Source: Armatimonadia bacterium (GTDB taxonomy: Bacteria > Armatimonadota > Zipacnadia > Zipacnadales > JABUFB01). Taken from it: DNA of 64,000 nucleotides. The stretch is from positions 34,715 through 98,714 of the forward strand of contig JBDKVB010000157.1 in the NCBI GenBank assembly GCA_039679385.1, written 5' to 3'. The notes beneath the pieces are model-generated. The model was not told where the DNA came from and did no database searches. It saw only the letters and a list, made by a program, of their open reading frames with translations. A program made the position numbers and the translations under genes. Positions 34,760 through 43,465 of the stretch are shown here, piece after piece (position 1 is the first letter of the stretch; every line of letters begins with the position of its first letter).

Positions 34760-35521
34760 ATGAGACATAGACTGCTGCTCGGACGGTTGCTGCTGGTGCT
34801 GGTGGTGCTCGTGCTGGCCGGCTCCTGGGCCCATGCCCAGACACCGGGCGCGAGTGGCCCTCCCGGCGACTGGTGGAAGGACAAGGGCGAAGAGGACATG
34901 GCGCTGACGCTGCGGCTGGTCTTCAGCCTGGCGGCCTTGTCCTTGCTGCCTGCGGCACTGATGACGATGACCTCCTTTATGCGCATCATCATCGTGCTGG
35001 GGTTCCTCCGCAGCGCCCTGGGGAGTCAGCAGACACCACCGAACACCGTCCTGGTGGGGCTGGCGCTCTTCCTGACGATGTTCGTGATGCAGCCGGTGTG
35101 GCAGCAGGTCGATCAGCAGGCCCTGAAGCCCTACCTCGAGGGTAAGCTGACCTACCAGAAGGCGGTTGTTCAGGCCGCCGGTCCGCTGAAGGCCTTTATG
35201 CTCAAGCAGACTCGCGAGCGCGACCTGATGCTGTTTTTGCAGTTGGGCCACCTTCCTCGACCGGCCTCGCCCGAGGAGATGCCGATGCGGGTGTTGCTAC
35301 CGGGGTTTGCCATCAGTGAGCTGAAGTCGGCCTTCCAGCTCGGGTTCATCCTCTACATACCCTTCATGGTGCTCGACCTGGTGGTAGCCAGCGCCCTGAT
35401 GTCCCTGGGGATGCTGATGCTGCCGCCGACGACGATCTCGCTGCCGCTGAAGCTCCTGCTGTTTGTGATGATCGACGGGTGGCACCTGATCGCCCGGTCC
35501 CTCGTTGTCAGTTTCACCTGA
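34760..35521 (+). CDS. fliP: flagellar export gate protein FliP
   Basis: A 253-residue protein. It has an N-terminal signal sequence (about 1-27, ending AHA) and four later spans. Family motifs: MTSFMRIIIVLGFLRSALG, PPNTVLVGLALFLTMFVM, VLLPGFAISELKSAFQLGF and PFMVLDLVVASALMSLGM. FliP is the core of the FliP5-FliQ4-FliR1 export channel. Very well conserved. Confidence 0.97.
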   Translation: MRHRLLLGRLLLVLVVLVLAGSWAHAQTPGASGPPGDWWKDKGEEDMALTLRLVFSLAALSLLPAALMTMTSFMRIIIVLGFLRSALGSQQTPPNTVLVGLALFLTMFVMQPVWQQVDQQALKPYLEGKLTYQKAVVQAAGPLKAFMLKQTRERDLMLFLQLGHLPRPASPEEMPMRVLLPGFAISELKSAFQLGFILYIPFMVLDLVVASALMSLGMLMLPPTTISLPLKLLLFVMIDGWHLIARSLVVSFT

Positions 35522-35543
35522 CGCCGCTGCGGAGAGCGCTGCC

Positions 35544-35813
35544 ATGAGTGACGCGACGGTTCTGCATCTGGTCAACCAAATGCTGCTGGTGAGCCTCAAG
35601 GTCTGTGGCCCGATTCTTGCAGTGACCCTGGTAGTGGGGGTTGCGATCAGCATCTTGCAGGCGGCGACGCAGGTCCAGGAGATGACCCTGACCTACGTGC
35701 CGAAGATGATTGCGGTGGCAGTGCTGCTGACGGTGCTCGGACCGTGGATGCTGCACGTGCTGACCGACTACAGCGCGGACCTGATTGGGCATCTGGAGCG
35801 CTACGCTCACTAG
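35544..35813 (+). CDS. fliQ: flagellar export gate protein FliQ
   Basis: An 89-residue protein, the standard FliQ length, with two spans (about 13-38 and 50-72) and the motif VGVAISILQAATQVQEMTLTYVPKM (blocks SILQAATQVQEMTLTYVPK). The ATG at 35544 has GGAG upstream and gives the normal family N-terminus. Confidence 0.96.
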   Translation: MSDATVLHLVNQMLLVSLKVCGPILAVTLVVGVAISILQAATQVQEMTLTYVPKMIAVAVLLTVLGPWMLHVLTDYSADLIGHLERYAH

Positions 35814-35899
35814 GCTCCGGACCGAAGTCGGCCTGGTCTGCCACCCGTTCACCCGGCTCGCCGACCCTCTATCCCGCACCCGGAGTCGCCACTCGTCCT

Positions 35900-36676
35900 A
35901 TGCTTGCCCCCCTTCAGGATCTCGTCGCCCTGGTCTTGCCCTATGCTCTGCCGACTGCGCGGGCAGTGGGTGTGGTTGCCTTCCTGCCCGGCCTGGGTGG
36001 CGAGAGGGTGCCCCCGATGGTGCGTCTGGCGATTGCCGGCGGTGTCTCGCTGCTAACAGTCTCAGCAATGCGACCGCAGACCCATGCTCCGGAGAACCCG
36101 GAAGCGTACATGCTGGCGCTGGTCTCCGAGTTGGCCCTGGGGCTGATCGTGGGTTGGTGTGTGACGGTGCTGCTGGAAGCTGCACGCTGGGCCGGTGAGC
36201 TGCTGGATGTGCAGGTCGGGTTCCGCATGGGCGAGACCCTCGACCCGATCTCGGCGCACAGCGGGGCGCCGCTTGCGCAGTTGTACTACCTGACGGCTTT
36301 CACGTTCTTCTTCGTGATGGACGGTCACCACTGGGTTCTGGCGGCCCTGGGTCGGAGTCTCGAGCGAATCCCTCCGGGACAGGTCAGCTTCAGCTCTTCC
36401 GCCCTGTCCCTGCTCCTGGGCTGCCTCACCAGCTCCATGGACATCGCGGTCCGCCTGTGTGTGGCGGGTACGACGGCGATGCTTCTCGCGGACCTGGCGC
36501 TGGCTGTGGTCGGCCGGCATGTTCCGCAGATGAACGTATTCCTGGTTGGGATCCCGGTGAAGGTCGGCGCGGGGCTGCTGGTACTGGCCGTCAGCGCTCC
36601 GCTGCTGGCCTGGGGACTCGGACAACTGATCACCGACCTGCGCGACTATGTTGGAGCGCTCTTGGGGACCGGCTGA
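35900..36676 (+). CDS. fliR: flagellar export gate protein FliR
   Basis: A 258-residue protein with about six spans. Family marks: FLPGLGGERVPPMVRLAIAGG and DVQVGFRMGETLDPISAHSGAPLAQLYYL (blocks VQVGFRMGETLDP). NVFLVGIPVKVGAGLLVL is near the C-terminus. It completes the export-gate helix with FliP and FliQ. The start at 35900 matches FliR N-termini; the ribosome site is poor, suggesting dependence on upstream translation. Confidence 0.94.
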   Translation: MLAPLQDLVALVLPYALPTARAVGVVAFLPGLGGERVPPMVRLAIAGGVSLLTVSAMRPQTHAPENPEAYMLALVSELALGLIVGWCVTVLLEAARWAGELLDVQVGFRMGETLDPISAHSGAPLAQLYYLTAFTFFFVMDGHHWVLAALGRSLERIPPGQVSFSSSALSLLLGCLTSSMDIAVRLCVAGTTAMLLADLALAVVGRHVPQMNVFLVGIPVKVGAGLLVLAVSAPLLAWGLGQLITDLRDYVGALLGTG

Positions 36677-36731
36677 GGCCCGATCAGCGGAGAGGTCGGA
36701 AGCTGCCTGAAGGACAGGTGCCAGGGCGAGC

Positions 36732-37826
36732 ATGGCTGATGACAACCGCACAGAGCAAGCTACTCCGCGCAAGCGTGAGAAGGCCCGGGAGGAAGGTCGC
36801 GTCGCCATCAGTCGCGACCTCACTGCCGGGCTCGCCTTCGGTGCTGCCGCCCTGGTGGCGCAGGCCCTCTGGCCACGTGCCGGCAAGGAGTTTGCACGGA
36901 TCAGCCAGTGGACCTTCACCCTGGCAGGAGCTCGTGACCTGGACGCTCACTGCCTGACGCAGATGGCCCAGGCCTGGGGGACGATATGGACCGGACTCGT
37001 TCTGCCCGTTGTGGCGTCGTCGCTGGTGACGGGGCTGGTGGTTGGCATGGGGCAGACGCGCATGCTGTTCGCGCTCAAGGTGCTGCAGCCCCGCCTGGAT
37101 CGCTTGAGCCCCGTGGAAGGCATGAAACGCCTGGTTTCCGTGCAGGGGTTGGCGGAGGCGGCCAAGAGCGGGCTCAAGATCCTGCTGGTCCTGGGATCGG
37201 CGGCGCTGCTCCTGTGGGCTCGTCGGAGCGACTTCGCGAGGCTGTCTGACTGCAGCCTCAAGGCTGGCACCGGGCTGGCGACCAACCTGGTGTTCTCCCT
37301 GCTGAAGCGCTGCGCCGGTGCCCTGATCCTGATAGGGATCGCCGACTACGCCTTCCAGTGGTGGCAATATGAGCGCTCGCTGCGGATGTCGCGCCAGGAG
37401 CTGATCGACGAGTACAAGCAGTACGAGGGCGACCCGAACATGCGGGCGCGCCGGAAGTCGATGCGGCGGAACATGCTCCAGCAGGGGATCTCGCGAGAGA
37501 TGAAGCAGGCGACGGCGGTGGTGGTCAACCCGACTCACCTGGCGGTCGCGCTGTGGTATGAGCCTGGGATGATTGCCCCGCGAGTCGTCGCCAAGGGCCG
37601 GCTTGAACTGGCGCGGCGGATCGTGCAGATTGCTCAGCGCCAGGGCATCCCGGTGGTACAGAACATCCAGGTCGCGCGCAGCCTGTACAAGACCACGCGA
37701 CTGGGCGACTACGTGCCGGGGCCGCTGTATCAGGCAGTGGCAGAGGTCCTCGCCGGAATCTACCGTCGTCGTCAGGAGCGGCTGGCACGTCAGGCGCTCT
37801 ACTCTCAAGCACGCTCGCGGCCCTAA
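36732..37826 (+). CDS. flhB: flagellar export specificity protein FlhB
   Basis: A 364-residue protein. The N-terminus is ERTEQATPRKREKAREEG-like (here DNRTEQATPRKREKAREEGRV). Four spans lie between about 35 and 215. The cytoplasmic domain has the autocleavage site in VVVNPTHLAVAL (cut between N and P), followed by VVAKGRLELARRI and IPVVQNIQVARSLY. Cleavage permits the rod/hook-to-filament switch that FliK triggers. Confidence 0.96.
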   Translation: MADDNRTEQATPRKREKAREEGRVAISRDLTAGLAFGAAALVAQALWPRAGKEFARISQWTFTLAGARDLDAHCLTQMAQAWGTIWTGLVLPVVASSLVTGLVVGMGQTRMLFALKVLQPRLDRLSPVEGMKRLVSVQGLAEAAKSGLKILLVLGSAALLLWARRSDFARLSDCSLKAGTGLATNLVFSLLKRCAGALILIGIADYAFQWWQYERSLRMSRQELIDEYKQYEGDPNMRARRKSMRRNMLQQGISREMKQATAVVVNPTHLAVALWYEPGMIAPRVVAKGRLELARRIVQIAQRQGIPVVQNIQVARSLYKTTRLGDYVPGPLYQAVAEVLAGIYRRRQERLARQALYSQARSRP

Positions 37827-37883
37827 GGCCCGGGCACAAGCCCTCTAGGCGACTGGCAACCTACGGCTTCGGAGGCCGGCTTC

Positions 37884-39947
37884 ATGATCGTCCTGCGGCG
37901 TCTCGCGCAGCAATCGGATGTTCTGATGGCAGTCGGCGTAATCGGGCTGGTCGGGATGCTGGTGATCCCGCTACCGCCGGTGCTGCTTGATGTGCTGCTG
38001 ACGATCAACATCGGCATGGCACTGTGCATTCTGCTGGTGTCGATGTACGTGGAGAAGCCTCTGGACTTCGGGGTCTTCCCCTCGCTGCTCCTCGTGGCCA
38101 CGCTATTCCGCCTGGCACTGAACGTCTCCTCGACGCGACTGATCCTGCTCCACGGCGCCGCCGGAAAGGTGATTGAGGCCTTCGGGAGGTTCGTGGTTGG
38201 CGGCGACATCGTGGTGGGCCTCATCCTGTTCCTGATCCTGGTGGTGATCCAGTTCGTAGTCATCACCAACGGTGCTCAGAGGGTTGCTGAGGTGGCGGCC
38301 CGCTTCACCCTCGACGAGATGCCCGGCAAGCAGATGAGTATCGACGCCGACCTGAATGCGGGGCTGATCGGTGAGGCCGAGGCCAAGGCACGGCGTCGTG
38401 ATATGGAACGCGAAGCCGACTTCTACGGCGCCATGGACGGTGCGAGCAAGTTCGTGCGCGGGGATGCCATCGCCGGGATCATCATCGTGGTCATCAACCT
38501 TCTCGGCGGGATCATCCTGGGTGCGGTCAAGCTCGGGCTTCCCATCGGCGAGGCCGTTCAGCGGTTCTCCCTGCTGACCGTGGGCGACGGGCTAGTCAGT
38601 CAGATCCCGGCCCTGCTGGTCTCGACGGCAACGGGTCTGGTGGTCACCCGGGCGGCCTCAGAGGACAACCTTGGTGCCGAGGTCTGCGGGCAGTTGGTCG
38701 CGCAGCCAAGGGCGGTGCTCATCGTCGGGGTCGTGCTCGTGTGTTTCAGTCTCGTTCCCGGATTGCCGAGCGCCGCCTTCGTGACGGTCGGAGGGGCGGT
38801 CTGCGCAGTCGCCTGGTATCTCCTGCGTAAGCGCCCCGAGGCTGAGACGGAGGTCGCTGCAGCGACAGAGGCCGGTACGAACTTCGAGCCGTCGCCGGTC
38901 GATGATCTGATCCAGGTCGATCGACTGTGCCTGCGGATTGGCTACGGACTGCTGTCGCTCACCGACCCGGAGAGCGGCGAGTTGCTCGACCGCATTGCAG
39001 GCGTCCGCAAGCAGATCGCGCAGAACCTGGGGCTGGTGGTTCCGCCTGTGCGGGTACGTGACGACATGACTCTGGGGCCGCATGAGTACGTGATTCGCAT
39101 TAAGGAAGCCGAGGCCGGTCGCGGGAAGTTGAGGCCGCCGATGATGATGGCGCTGAGCCCGAGTCCGGAGCCGCCGACCATCCCGGGTGAGGACACCCTC
39201 GAGCCTGCCTTTGGGCTGCAGGCAAAGTGGATTCGGCAACAGGACGCCACCCTTGCCGAGGCACGCGGGTACACGGTGGTTGATTGTGCGACCGTCATCG
39301 CCACGCACCTCAGTGAGGTCATCAAGCAGCGAGCGGCCGACCTGCTGAGTCGCCAGGACGTGCAGAACATGATTGATGCCCTGCGCGAGCGTGAGCCGTC
39401 GGTGGTGAACGACACAGTGCCCGACCTGGCCTCCGTGGGACAGGTTCAGCAGGCTCTTCGCGCTCTGCTGGCCGAGGGCGTTCCAGTACGTGACTTCTCG
39501 ACAATCCTCGAATCCGTGGGCGATGGTCTGCGGGCGACCCAGAACCTCGACGACGCGGTGGAGGTGTGTCGCCTCTCGCTGTCGCGCGTGATCTGTAGCC
39601 GATACCTGAGCAGCGACGGGTCCCTCCGGGCCATCACCGTGCACCCCGACCTGGAGCGGCAGTGCGTGGAGTCGACCTTCGTCACGACTCAGGGCCCGGT
39701 CTGTGGGCTGCAGGTCGGGCTGGCCATGCGTCTGCTCACCCAGGTACGTGACCTTGCCGAGGCGGCTATGCGTGCGGGGCACCAGCCGGTGCTGCTTACC
39801 TCCCCTCAGGCCCGGCGACCGGTGCGCCTGCTGACGGCCCGTGACTTCGCCGGCATCCCCGTGGTCTCCCACGCCGAGGTTCCACCCGACCTTGAGGTGC
39901 AGGTGATCGGGCAGCTTGCCCTTCAGGCCGAGCTGAGCGCTGCCTGA
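37884..39947 (+). CDS. flhA: flagellar export protein FlhA
   Basis: A 687-residue protein. The N-terminal half has about eight spans, with the FHIPEP-family signature LFRLALNVSSTRLIL and the conserved loop ARFTLDEMPGKQMSIDADLNAGLI (blocks LDEMPGKQMSIDADL). The cytoplasmic nonameric-ring domain begins near residue 335 (DLIQVDRLCLRIGYGLLSL) and binds chaperone-substrate complexes. GGAGG precedes the ATG. No flhF or flhG follows, unlike in many polar-flagellate operons. Confidence 0.97.
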   Translation: MIVLRRLAQQSDVLMAVGVIGLVGMLVIPLPPVLLDVLLTINIGMALCILLVSMYVEKPLDFGVFPSLLLVATLFRLALNVSSTRLILLHGAAGKVIEAFGRFVVGGDIVVGLILFLILVVIQFVVITNGAQRVAEVAARFTLDEMPGKQMSIDADLNAGLIGEAEAKARRRDMEREADFYGAMDGASKFVRGDAIAGIIIVVINLLGGIILGAVKLGLPIGEAVQRFSLLTVGDGLVSQIPALLVSTATGLVVTRAASEDNLGAEVCGQLVAQPRAVLIVGVVLVCFSLVPGLPSAAFVTVGGAVCAVAWYLLRKRPEAETEVAAATEAGTNFEPSPVDDLIQVDRLCLRIGYGLLSLTDPESGELLDRIAGVRKQIAQNLGLVVPPVRVRDDMTLGPHEYVIRIKEAEAGRGKLRPPMMMALSPSPEPPTIPGEDTLEPAFGLQAKWIRQQDATLAEARGYTVVDCATVIATHLSEVIKQRAADLLSRQDVQNMIDALREREPSVVNDTVPDLASVGQVQQALRALLAEGVPVRDFSTILESVGDGLRATQNLDDAVEVCRLSLSRVICSRYLSSDGSLRAITVHPDLERQCVESTFVTTQGPVCGLQVGLAMRLLTQVRDLAEAAMRAGHQPVLLTSPQARRPVRLLTARDFAGIPVVSHAEVPPDLEVQVIGQLALQAELSAA

Positions 39948-39986
39948 TCTTCACGAGGCGCCTGCGCAGTGCGGCGTCGCTGGATC

Positions 39987-40002
39987 AGGCACGGCGATTG
40001 CA
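39987..40002 (+). promoter_or_regulatory. sigma-54 promoter before the sigma-like gene and flgF
   Basis: AGGCAC-N5-TTGCA with exact spacing. Transcription would start near 40013, about 48 nt before the GTG of the next gene. Confidence 0.8.
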
Positions 40003-40060
40003 GAAAGGGTAGCCGGGATACCCGCCGCCTGACCGCCTTCCTGATATGCAAGGAGATTCC

Positions 40061-40567
40061 GTGCTCCCCTCCGAGGCTTCGCAAGTGACGGACGAGATGA
40101 TGGCAGCCGTGGAGCGCTGCGCCCCGGCAGTGGTCGCCGCGATGGCACGAGGCAGTGACTGCCTGGCTGCCGGCACCGACCGTGAGAGCCTGGTCGGACA
40201 GCTCCTTCTGAAGGTGGCGGAGCGCGCCTGCTCCGAGCACTGGCCCGCAGAGGGCTATGAGCGGCGAGCCGAGACCCTGACGCTGGAGTACCTCGGCGCC
40301 GACCTTCAGGACGGGCTCGGTGCGCTGGGGTCCGTGAGGCTGGTCGGAGTGCAGCCAACGCCACAGATGCGAAGCCGTGTGCTGTCTGTGCTCGAAGAGC
40401 TGGACACGCTGCGCCTGCAAGTTCTCGCCCTGCTGCTGCAGGAGGAGCTGAGCCTGGCAGAGACAGCCCAGGTGCTGGGGATCGCGCCGGAGCAGGTCCG
40501 GGAAGAGTGCCTTCGCGTGCTGGAACAGATCTGCGAGATTGTGGGCGCTGCGGAGGACCGGCGCTAA
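40061..40567 (+). CDS. protein with sigma-factor region-4-like helix-turn-helix (possible divergent FliA)
   Basis: A protein of about 168 residues. The GTG at 40061, with AAGGAG 5 nt upstream, is preferred over an ATG at 40046 that precedes that ribosome site. The C-terminal 60 residues look like sigma-70 region 4: LEELDTLRLQVLALLLQEELSLAETAQVLGIAPEQV (blocks LQEELSLAETAQVLGI). The N-terminal part does not show a clear region 2 (no recognisable -10-binding helix), so it is either a highly diverged FliA or a non-sigma regulator. Position after flhA, where fliA often lies, and the presence of flgM in the same cluster support a flagellar regulatory role. Confidence 0.5.
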   Translation: MLPSEASQVTDEMMAAVERCAPAVVAAMARGSDCLAAGTDRESLVGQLLLKVAERACSEHWPAEGYERRAETLTLEYLGADLQDGLGALGSVRLVGVQPTPQMRSRVLSVLEELDTLRLQVLALLLQEELSLAETAQVLGIAPEQVREECLRVLEQICEIVGAAEDRR

Positions 40568-40640
40568 GAGCACTGGGCCGAAGCTGCCACGCGGCAACCC
40601 AAGAGCACCCGTTTCCGGAAAGCCTGAGGTGACCAAGATC

Positions 40641-41324
40641 ATGCTGCGCGAAGTCTACCGATCCGCGGCCACGATGTTCTCCGAGCTCCTGCGCCAGGAT
40701 GTGCATGCCCACAACCTTGCCAACGTCGACACCACTGGTTTCAAGCGCTGCATCGCCCGAGCTGTGACGGGAGGAAACCCACAGAACCAGACGGTGGTCT
40801 CCCAGAGCGTGGACCTGCGCCCGGGTGAGGTGAAGCAGACCGGCAGCGCCCTGGATGTGGCCCTGCGCAGTCGGGGCTACTTCGTCGTCGACACCGGCGC
40901 GGGGCGACTGTACACCCGGAACGGGCATTTCACGCTCAACAGCCAGGGCTACCTGGTCACGACGGGCGGCTACCGGGTCTTGGGCACGCAGGGCCCCATG
41001 AGGCTGACGGGCAGCGACACGCTCATCGCCGAAGACGGAACCGTGTATAGCGACAAACAGCGTGTTGACCGTCTGCTGGTGGTGGACTTTCCGGCCCAGT
41101 CTGCCCTGAGCCATCGGGCGGGCTCAGCGATGACCGGCTCGCAGGGCGCTGTGCCGGTCGGTACGACCTCGGTGATGCAGGGGGCAGTGGAAGGCTCGAA
41201 TGTGGACCCGGTGGTGGAGGTGGTGGCCATGACCGACGGCTACCGGCTCTACGAGGCCAATGCACGGGCCATCAATGCCGCCGACCAGAGTCTTGGCAAG
41301 CTCATCGAAGCTACCACCGCGTAG
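40641..41324 (+). CDS. flgF: flagellar rod protein FlgF
   Basis: A 227-residue FlgE/F/G-family rod protein, short for FlgF. The axial motif is QDVHAHNLANVDTTGFKR. Core: LRSRGYFVVDTGAGRLYTRNGHF. C-terminus: VVEVVAMTDGYRLYEANARAINAADQSLGKL (blocks YRLYEANARAINAAD). The ATG at 40641 has GAGGTGA upstream. Its place just before flgG supports FlgF over other rod paralogues. Confidence 0.85.
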   Translation: MLREVYRSAATMFSELLRQDVHAHNLANVDTTGFKRCIARAVTGGNPQNQTVVSQSVDLRPGEVKQTGSALDVALRSRGYFVVDTGAGRLYTRNGHFTLNSQGYLVTTGGYRVLGTQGPMRLTGSDTLIAEDGTVYSDKQRVDRLLVVDFPAQSALSHRAGSAMTGSQGAVPVGTTSVMQGAVEGSNVDPVVEVVAMTDGYRLYEANARAINAADQSLGKLIEATTA

Positions 41325-41366
41325 CAAGGCAAGAGACTCGGACGTTGCGAGACGGATAGGCAGGCA

Positions 41367-41382
41367 CGGCACGGCAATTGCT
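41367..41382 (+). promoter_or_regulatory. sigma-54 promoter of flgG
   Basis: CGGCAC-N5-TTGCT with exact -24/-12 spacing, giving a leader of about 65 nt before the flgG ATG. Confidence 0.75.
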
Positions 41383-41458
41383 ACTCGGCTAGAGGGTGGC
41401 GGTGACGCCTCGGGAGGTCTGCCGCCACCAGACAGAATCAGATTGAGGTGACTGGGAC

Positions 41459-42247
41459 ATGATGCGCTCCCTGTGGTCGGCTGCAACGGGAATGATTGCT
41501 CAGCAGTTGAACGTGGACACCATCGCCAACAACCTCGCCAACGTGAACACGGCGGGCTACAAGAAGATGCGGGTCGATTTCCAGGATCTGATGTACCAGA
41601 CGCTGCGGATGCCCGGGAGCCCTTCGACGCAGAGCGTGCAGCTCCCGACCGGGCTGCAGGTAGGTCTGGGGACGAAGGCCGCCGCCACCGTCAAGAACTT
41701 CGAGCAGGGGACCTTCGAGCAAACCGGCAACAAGCTGGACCTCGTGATTGAGGGCAACGGGTTCTTTCAGGTCACGCTCCCGTCGGGGCAGGTCGCGTAC
41801 ACCCGTGCCGGCGCCTTCAAGATGGACGCCGACGGCAACGTGGTGACCTCCGACGGCTACCTGCTGGAGCCGCCCATAGCCATTCCCTCCGATGCCACCG
41901 ACATCTCCGTGATGAACGACGGCACCGTGGCCGTGATGTCTCCGGGCAGCACTGAGCCGAAGACGGTCGGGACGATTCAGCTTGCCGTGTTCCCCAATCC
42001 CGCCGGGCTATCCAACCTCGGCCACAACCTCTACACCGCCACGGCAGCCTCCGGAGCCGCGAAGACCGCCAATCCAGGTCTCGAGGGAACCGGCACGATC
42101 AGCCAGGGAGTGCTGGAGCTGTCGAACGTCCAGGTCGTGGAAGAGATGGTCAACATGATCGTCGCCCAGCGGGCCTACGAGGCGAGTTCGCAGGCGATCA
42201 AGACGGCTGACCGGATGCTCGAGACCGCCAACAACGTCCAACGCTAA
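41459..42247 (+). CDS. flgG: flagellar distal rod protein FlgG
   Basis: A 262-residue protein, standard FlgG length. It begins [36 protein letters not shown] (blocks [22 protein letters not shown]), which is diagnostic. The core is [24 protein letters not shown], and the C-terminus [30 protein letters not shown] ribosome site precedes it. It heads the outer-ring gene run flgA-flgH-flgI. Confidence 0.96.
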   Translation: MMRSLWSAATGMIAQQLNVDTIANNLANVNTAGYKKMRVDFQDLMYQTLRMPGSPSTQSVQLPTGLQVGLGTKAAATVKNFEQGTFEQTGNKLDLVIEGNGFFQVTLPSGQVAYTRAGAFKMDADGNVVTSDGYLLEPPIAIPSDATDISVMNDGTVAVMSPGSTEPKTVGTIQLAVFPNPAGLSNLGHNLYTATAASGAAKTANPGLEGTGTISQGVLELSNVQVVEEMVNMIVAQRAYEASSQAIKTADRMLETANNVQR

Positions 42248-42300
42248 CGACCGATAGCTGCAGCTCCGCGCCGGCTACCGAGTCACTGAGGAGAAGGGCC

Positions 42301-42864
42301 ATGCTCACCCTTGCACTGTTGATCGCGGCCTCCTGGGCCTGGGCGCAACCAGCTCCCGCGCCACAGTCCATCAGCTTCCGCACTGAGACGGAAGTGGTCG
42401 GCGAGGCTGCGACCCTGGGTGAGCTCGCCACCCTTGAGCCGCCGGAGGCCGCTACCGGACTTGCCTCGCTGGTGGTCGCTGCGGCGCTGTCACCGGGACA
42501 GTCACGGAGTCTGACCGCGGGCTACCTGCGGCTTCGACTCCGCCATGCCGGGCTCGACCTGACCAGCGTGCAGGTCACGTGTCCCGAGCGGGTCACGGTG
42601 TCGCGGAAGGCGGTTGCTGCACCACCGACTGCGGAGACGAAGGCGAGGACGACGCCTGCGGCACAGGTCCCAGCGTCGCAGGTGCTGCGTCCCGGGGCCA
42701 GAGTCACGCTGCTGGTACGCGCCGGAGGACTGACGGTGCAGACACCCGGTGAGTGCATGGAGACTTGTGTGGCCCTGGGGACCGGACGATTCCGCGTGAT
42801 CGAGACCCGTGCGACGGTGTATGCGCGAGTCCTCGACGCCACTTCCGCTGAGGTGATCCGATGA
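42301..42864 (+). CDS. flgA: flagellar P-ring assembly chaperone FlgA
   Basis: A 187-residue periplasmic protein with a signal peptide (about 1-15, ending AWA). The C-terminal SAF-type domain reads ASQVLRPGARVTLLVRAGGLTVQTPG (blocks VLRPGARVTLLVRAGGL). An Ala/Thr-rich linker lies near 100-125. FlgA holds FlgI before P-ring assembly. Overlaps flgH by 4 nt (ATGA). Confidence 0.87.
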   Translation: MLTLALLIAASWAWAQPAPAPQSISFRTETEVVGEAATLGELATLEPPEAATGLASLVVAAALSPGQSRSLTAGYLRLRLRHAGLDLTSVQVTCPERVTVSRKAVAAPPTAETKARTTPAAQVPASQVLRPGARVTLLVRAGGLTVQTPGECMETCVALGTGRFRVIETRATVYARVLDATSAEVIR

Positions 42865-43457
42865 ATGCTCTTCGACGGGCTCAGACCGGCCTGATCCTGC
42901 TTGTCATACCGATGCTGCTACTGTTGGGCACTGCGGCGATCGTCTGCCGCGCCGATGGGGCGGGTCTGTTCGCCTCCTTGTATGGCGACCGAGTTGCCCG
43001 CGGGATCGGCGATACGCTGCACCTGGTGATCGTGGAAGCAACGAGCGCCAACATGAAGACCGACCAGACGACGCAGCAGAAGACCGCTTCGGATATCGCC
43101 GGCGGCACCGGGAAGCTGAGTTTCCTGAAGGCGCTGGGGTTCAGCGGGTCCACGGCGTCCTCGGCCTCGGGCTCCTCGGCACGTGGTGGGACGATGAACG
43201 CGCGGATGACGGTGCGGATCGCCGAGTTGACCGAGGCGGGCAACCTGGTGATTGAGGGTCAGCGCTCTGTGGTGGTCAACAACGACAAGGAGACCATCAC
43301 GATCCGCGGCGAGGTCCGCGGCAAGGATGTGCGGCCGGACAACACGATCTACTCCTACGACCTGGCCAACGTGCAGATCACCTACGCCGGTAGCGACCCG
43401 CGCAAGCCCGCACGCAAGGTCGGTCTGATCACCCGCCTCATCAACCTGGTGTTCTGA
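42861..43457 (+). CDS. flgH: flagellar L-ring protein FlgH
   Basis: A 198-residue outer-membrane ring protein. Motifs: LFASLYGDRVARGIGDTLHLVIVE, ENGNLVIEGQR-like AGNLVIEGQRSVVVNNDKETI, and IRGEVRGKDVRPDNTI (blocks IRGEVRGKDVRPDN). It implies a diderm envelope. FlgH is normally a lipoprotein; the only N-terminal Cys, in AAIVCRADG, does not fit a standard lipobox, so lipidation is doubtful. Confidence 0.93.
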   Translation: MNALRRAQTGLILLVIPMLLLLGTAAIVCRADGAGLFASLYGDRVARGIGDTLHLVIVEATSANMKTDQTTQQKTASDIAGGTGKLSFLKALGFSGSTASSASGSSARGGTMNARMTVRIAELTEAGNLVIEGQRSVVVNNDKETITIRGEVRGKDVRPDNTIYSYDLANVQITYAGSDPRKPARKVGLITRLINLVF

Positions 43458-43465
43458 GGGAAACC

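Noticed and set aside
38658..39872. About 400-codon minus-strand open frame opposite flhA
   Set aside because: flhA is complete and highly conserved on the plus strand; the antisense frame has no recognisable features.
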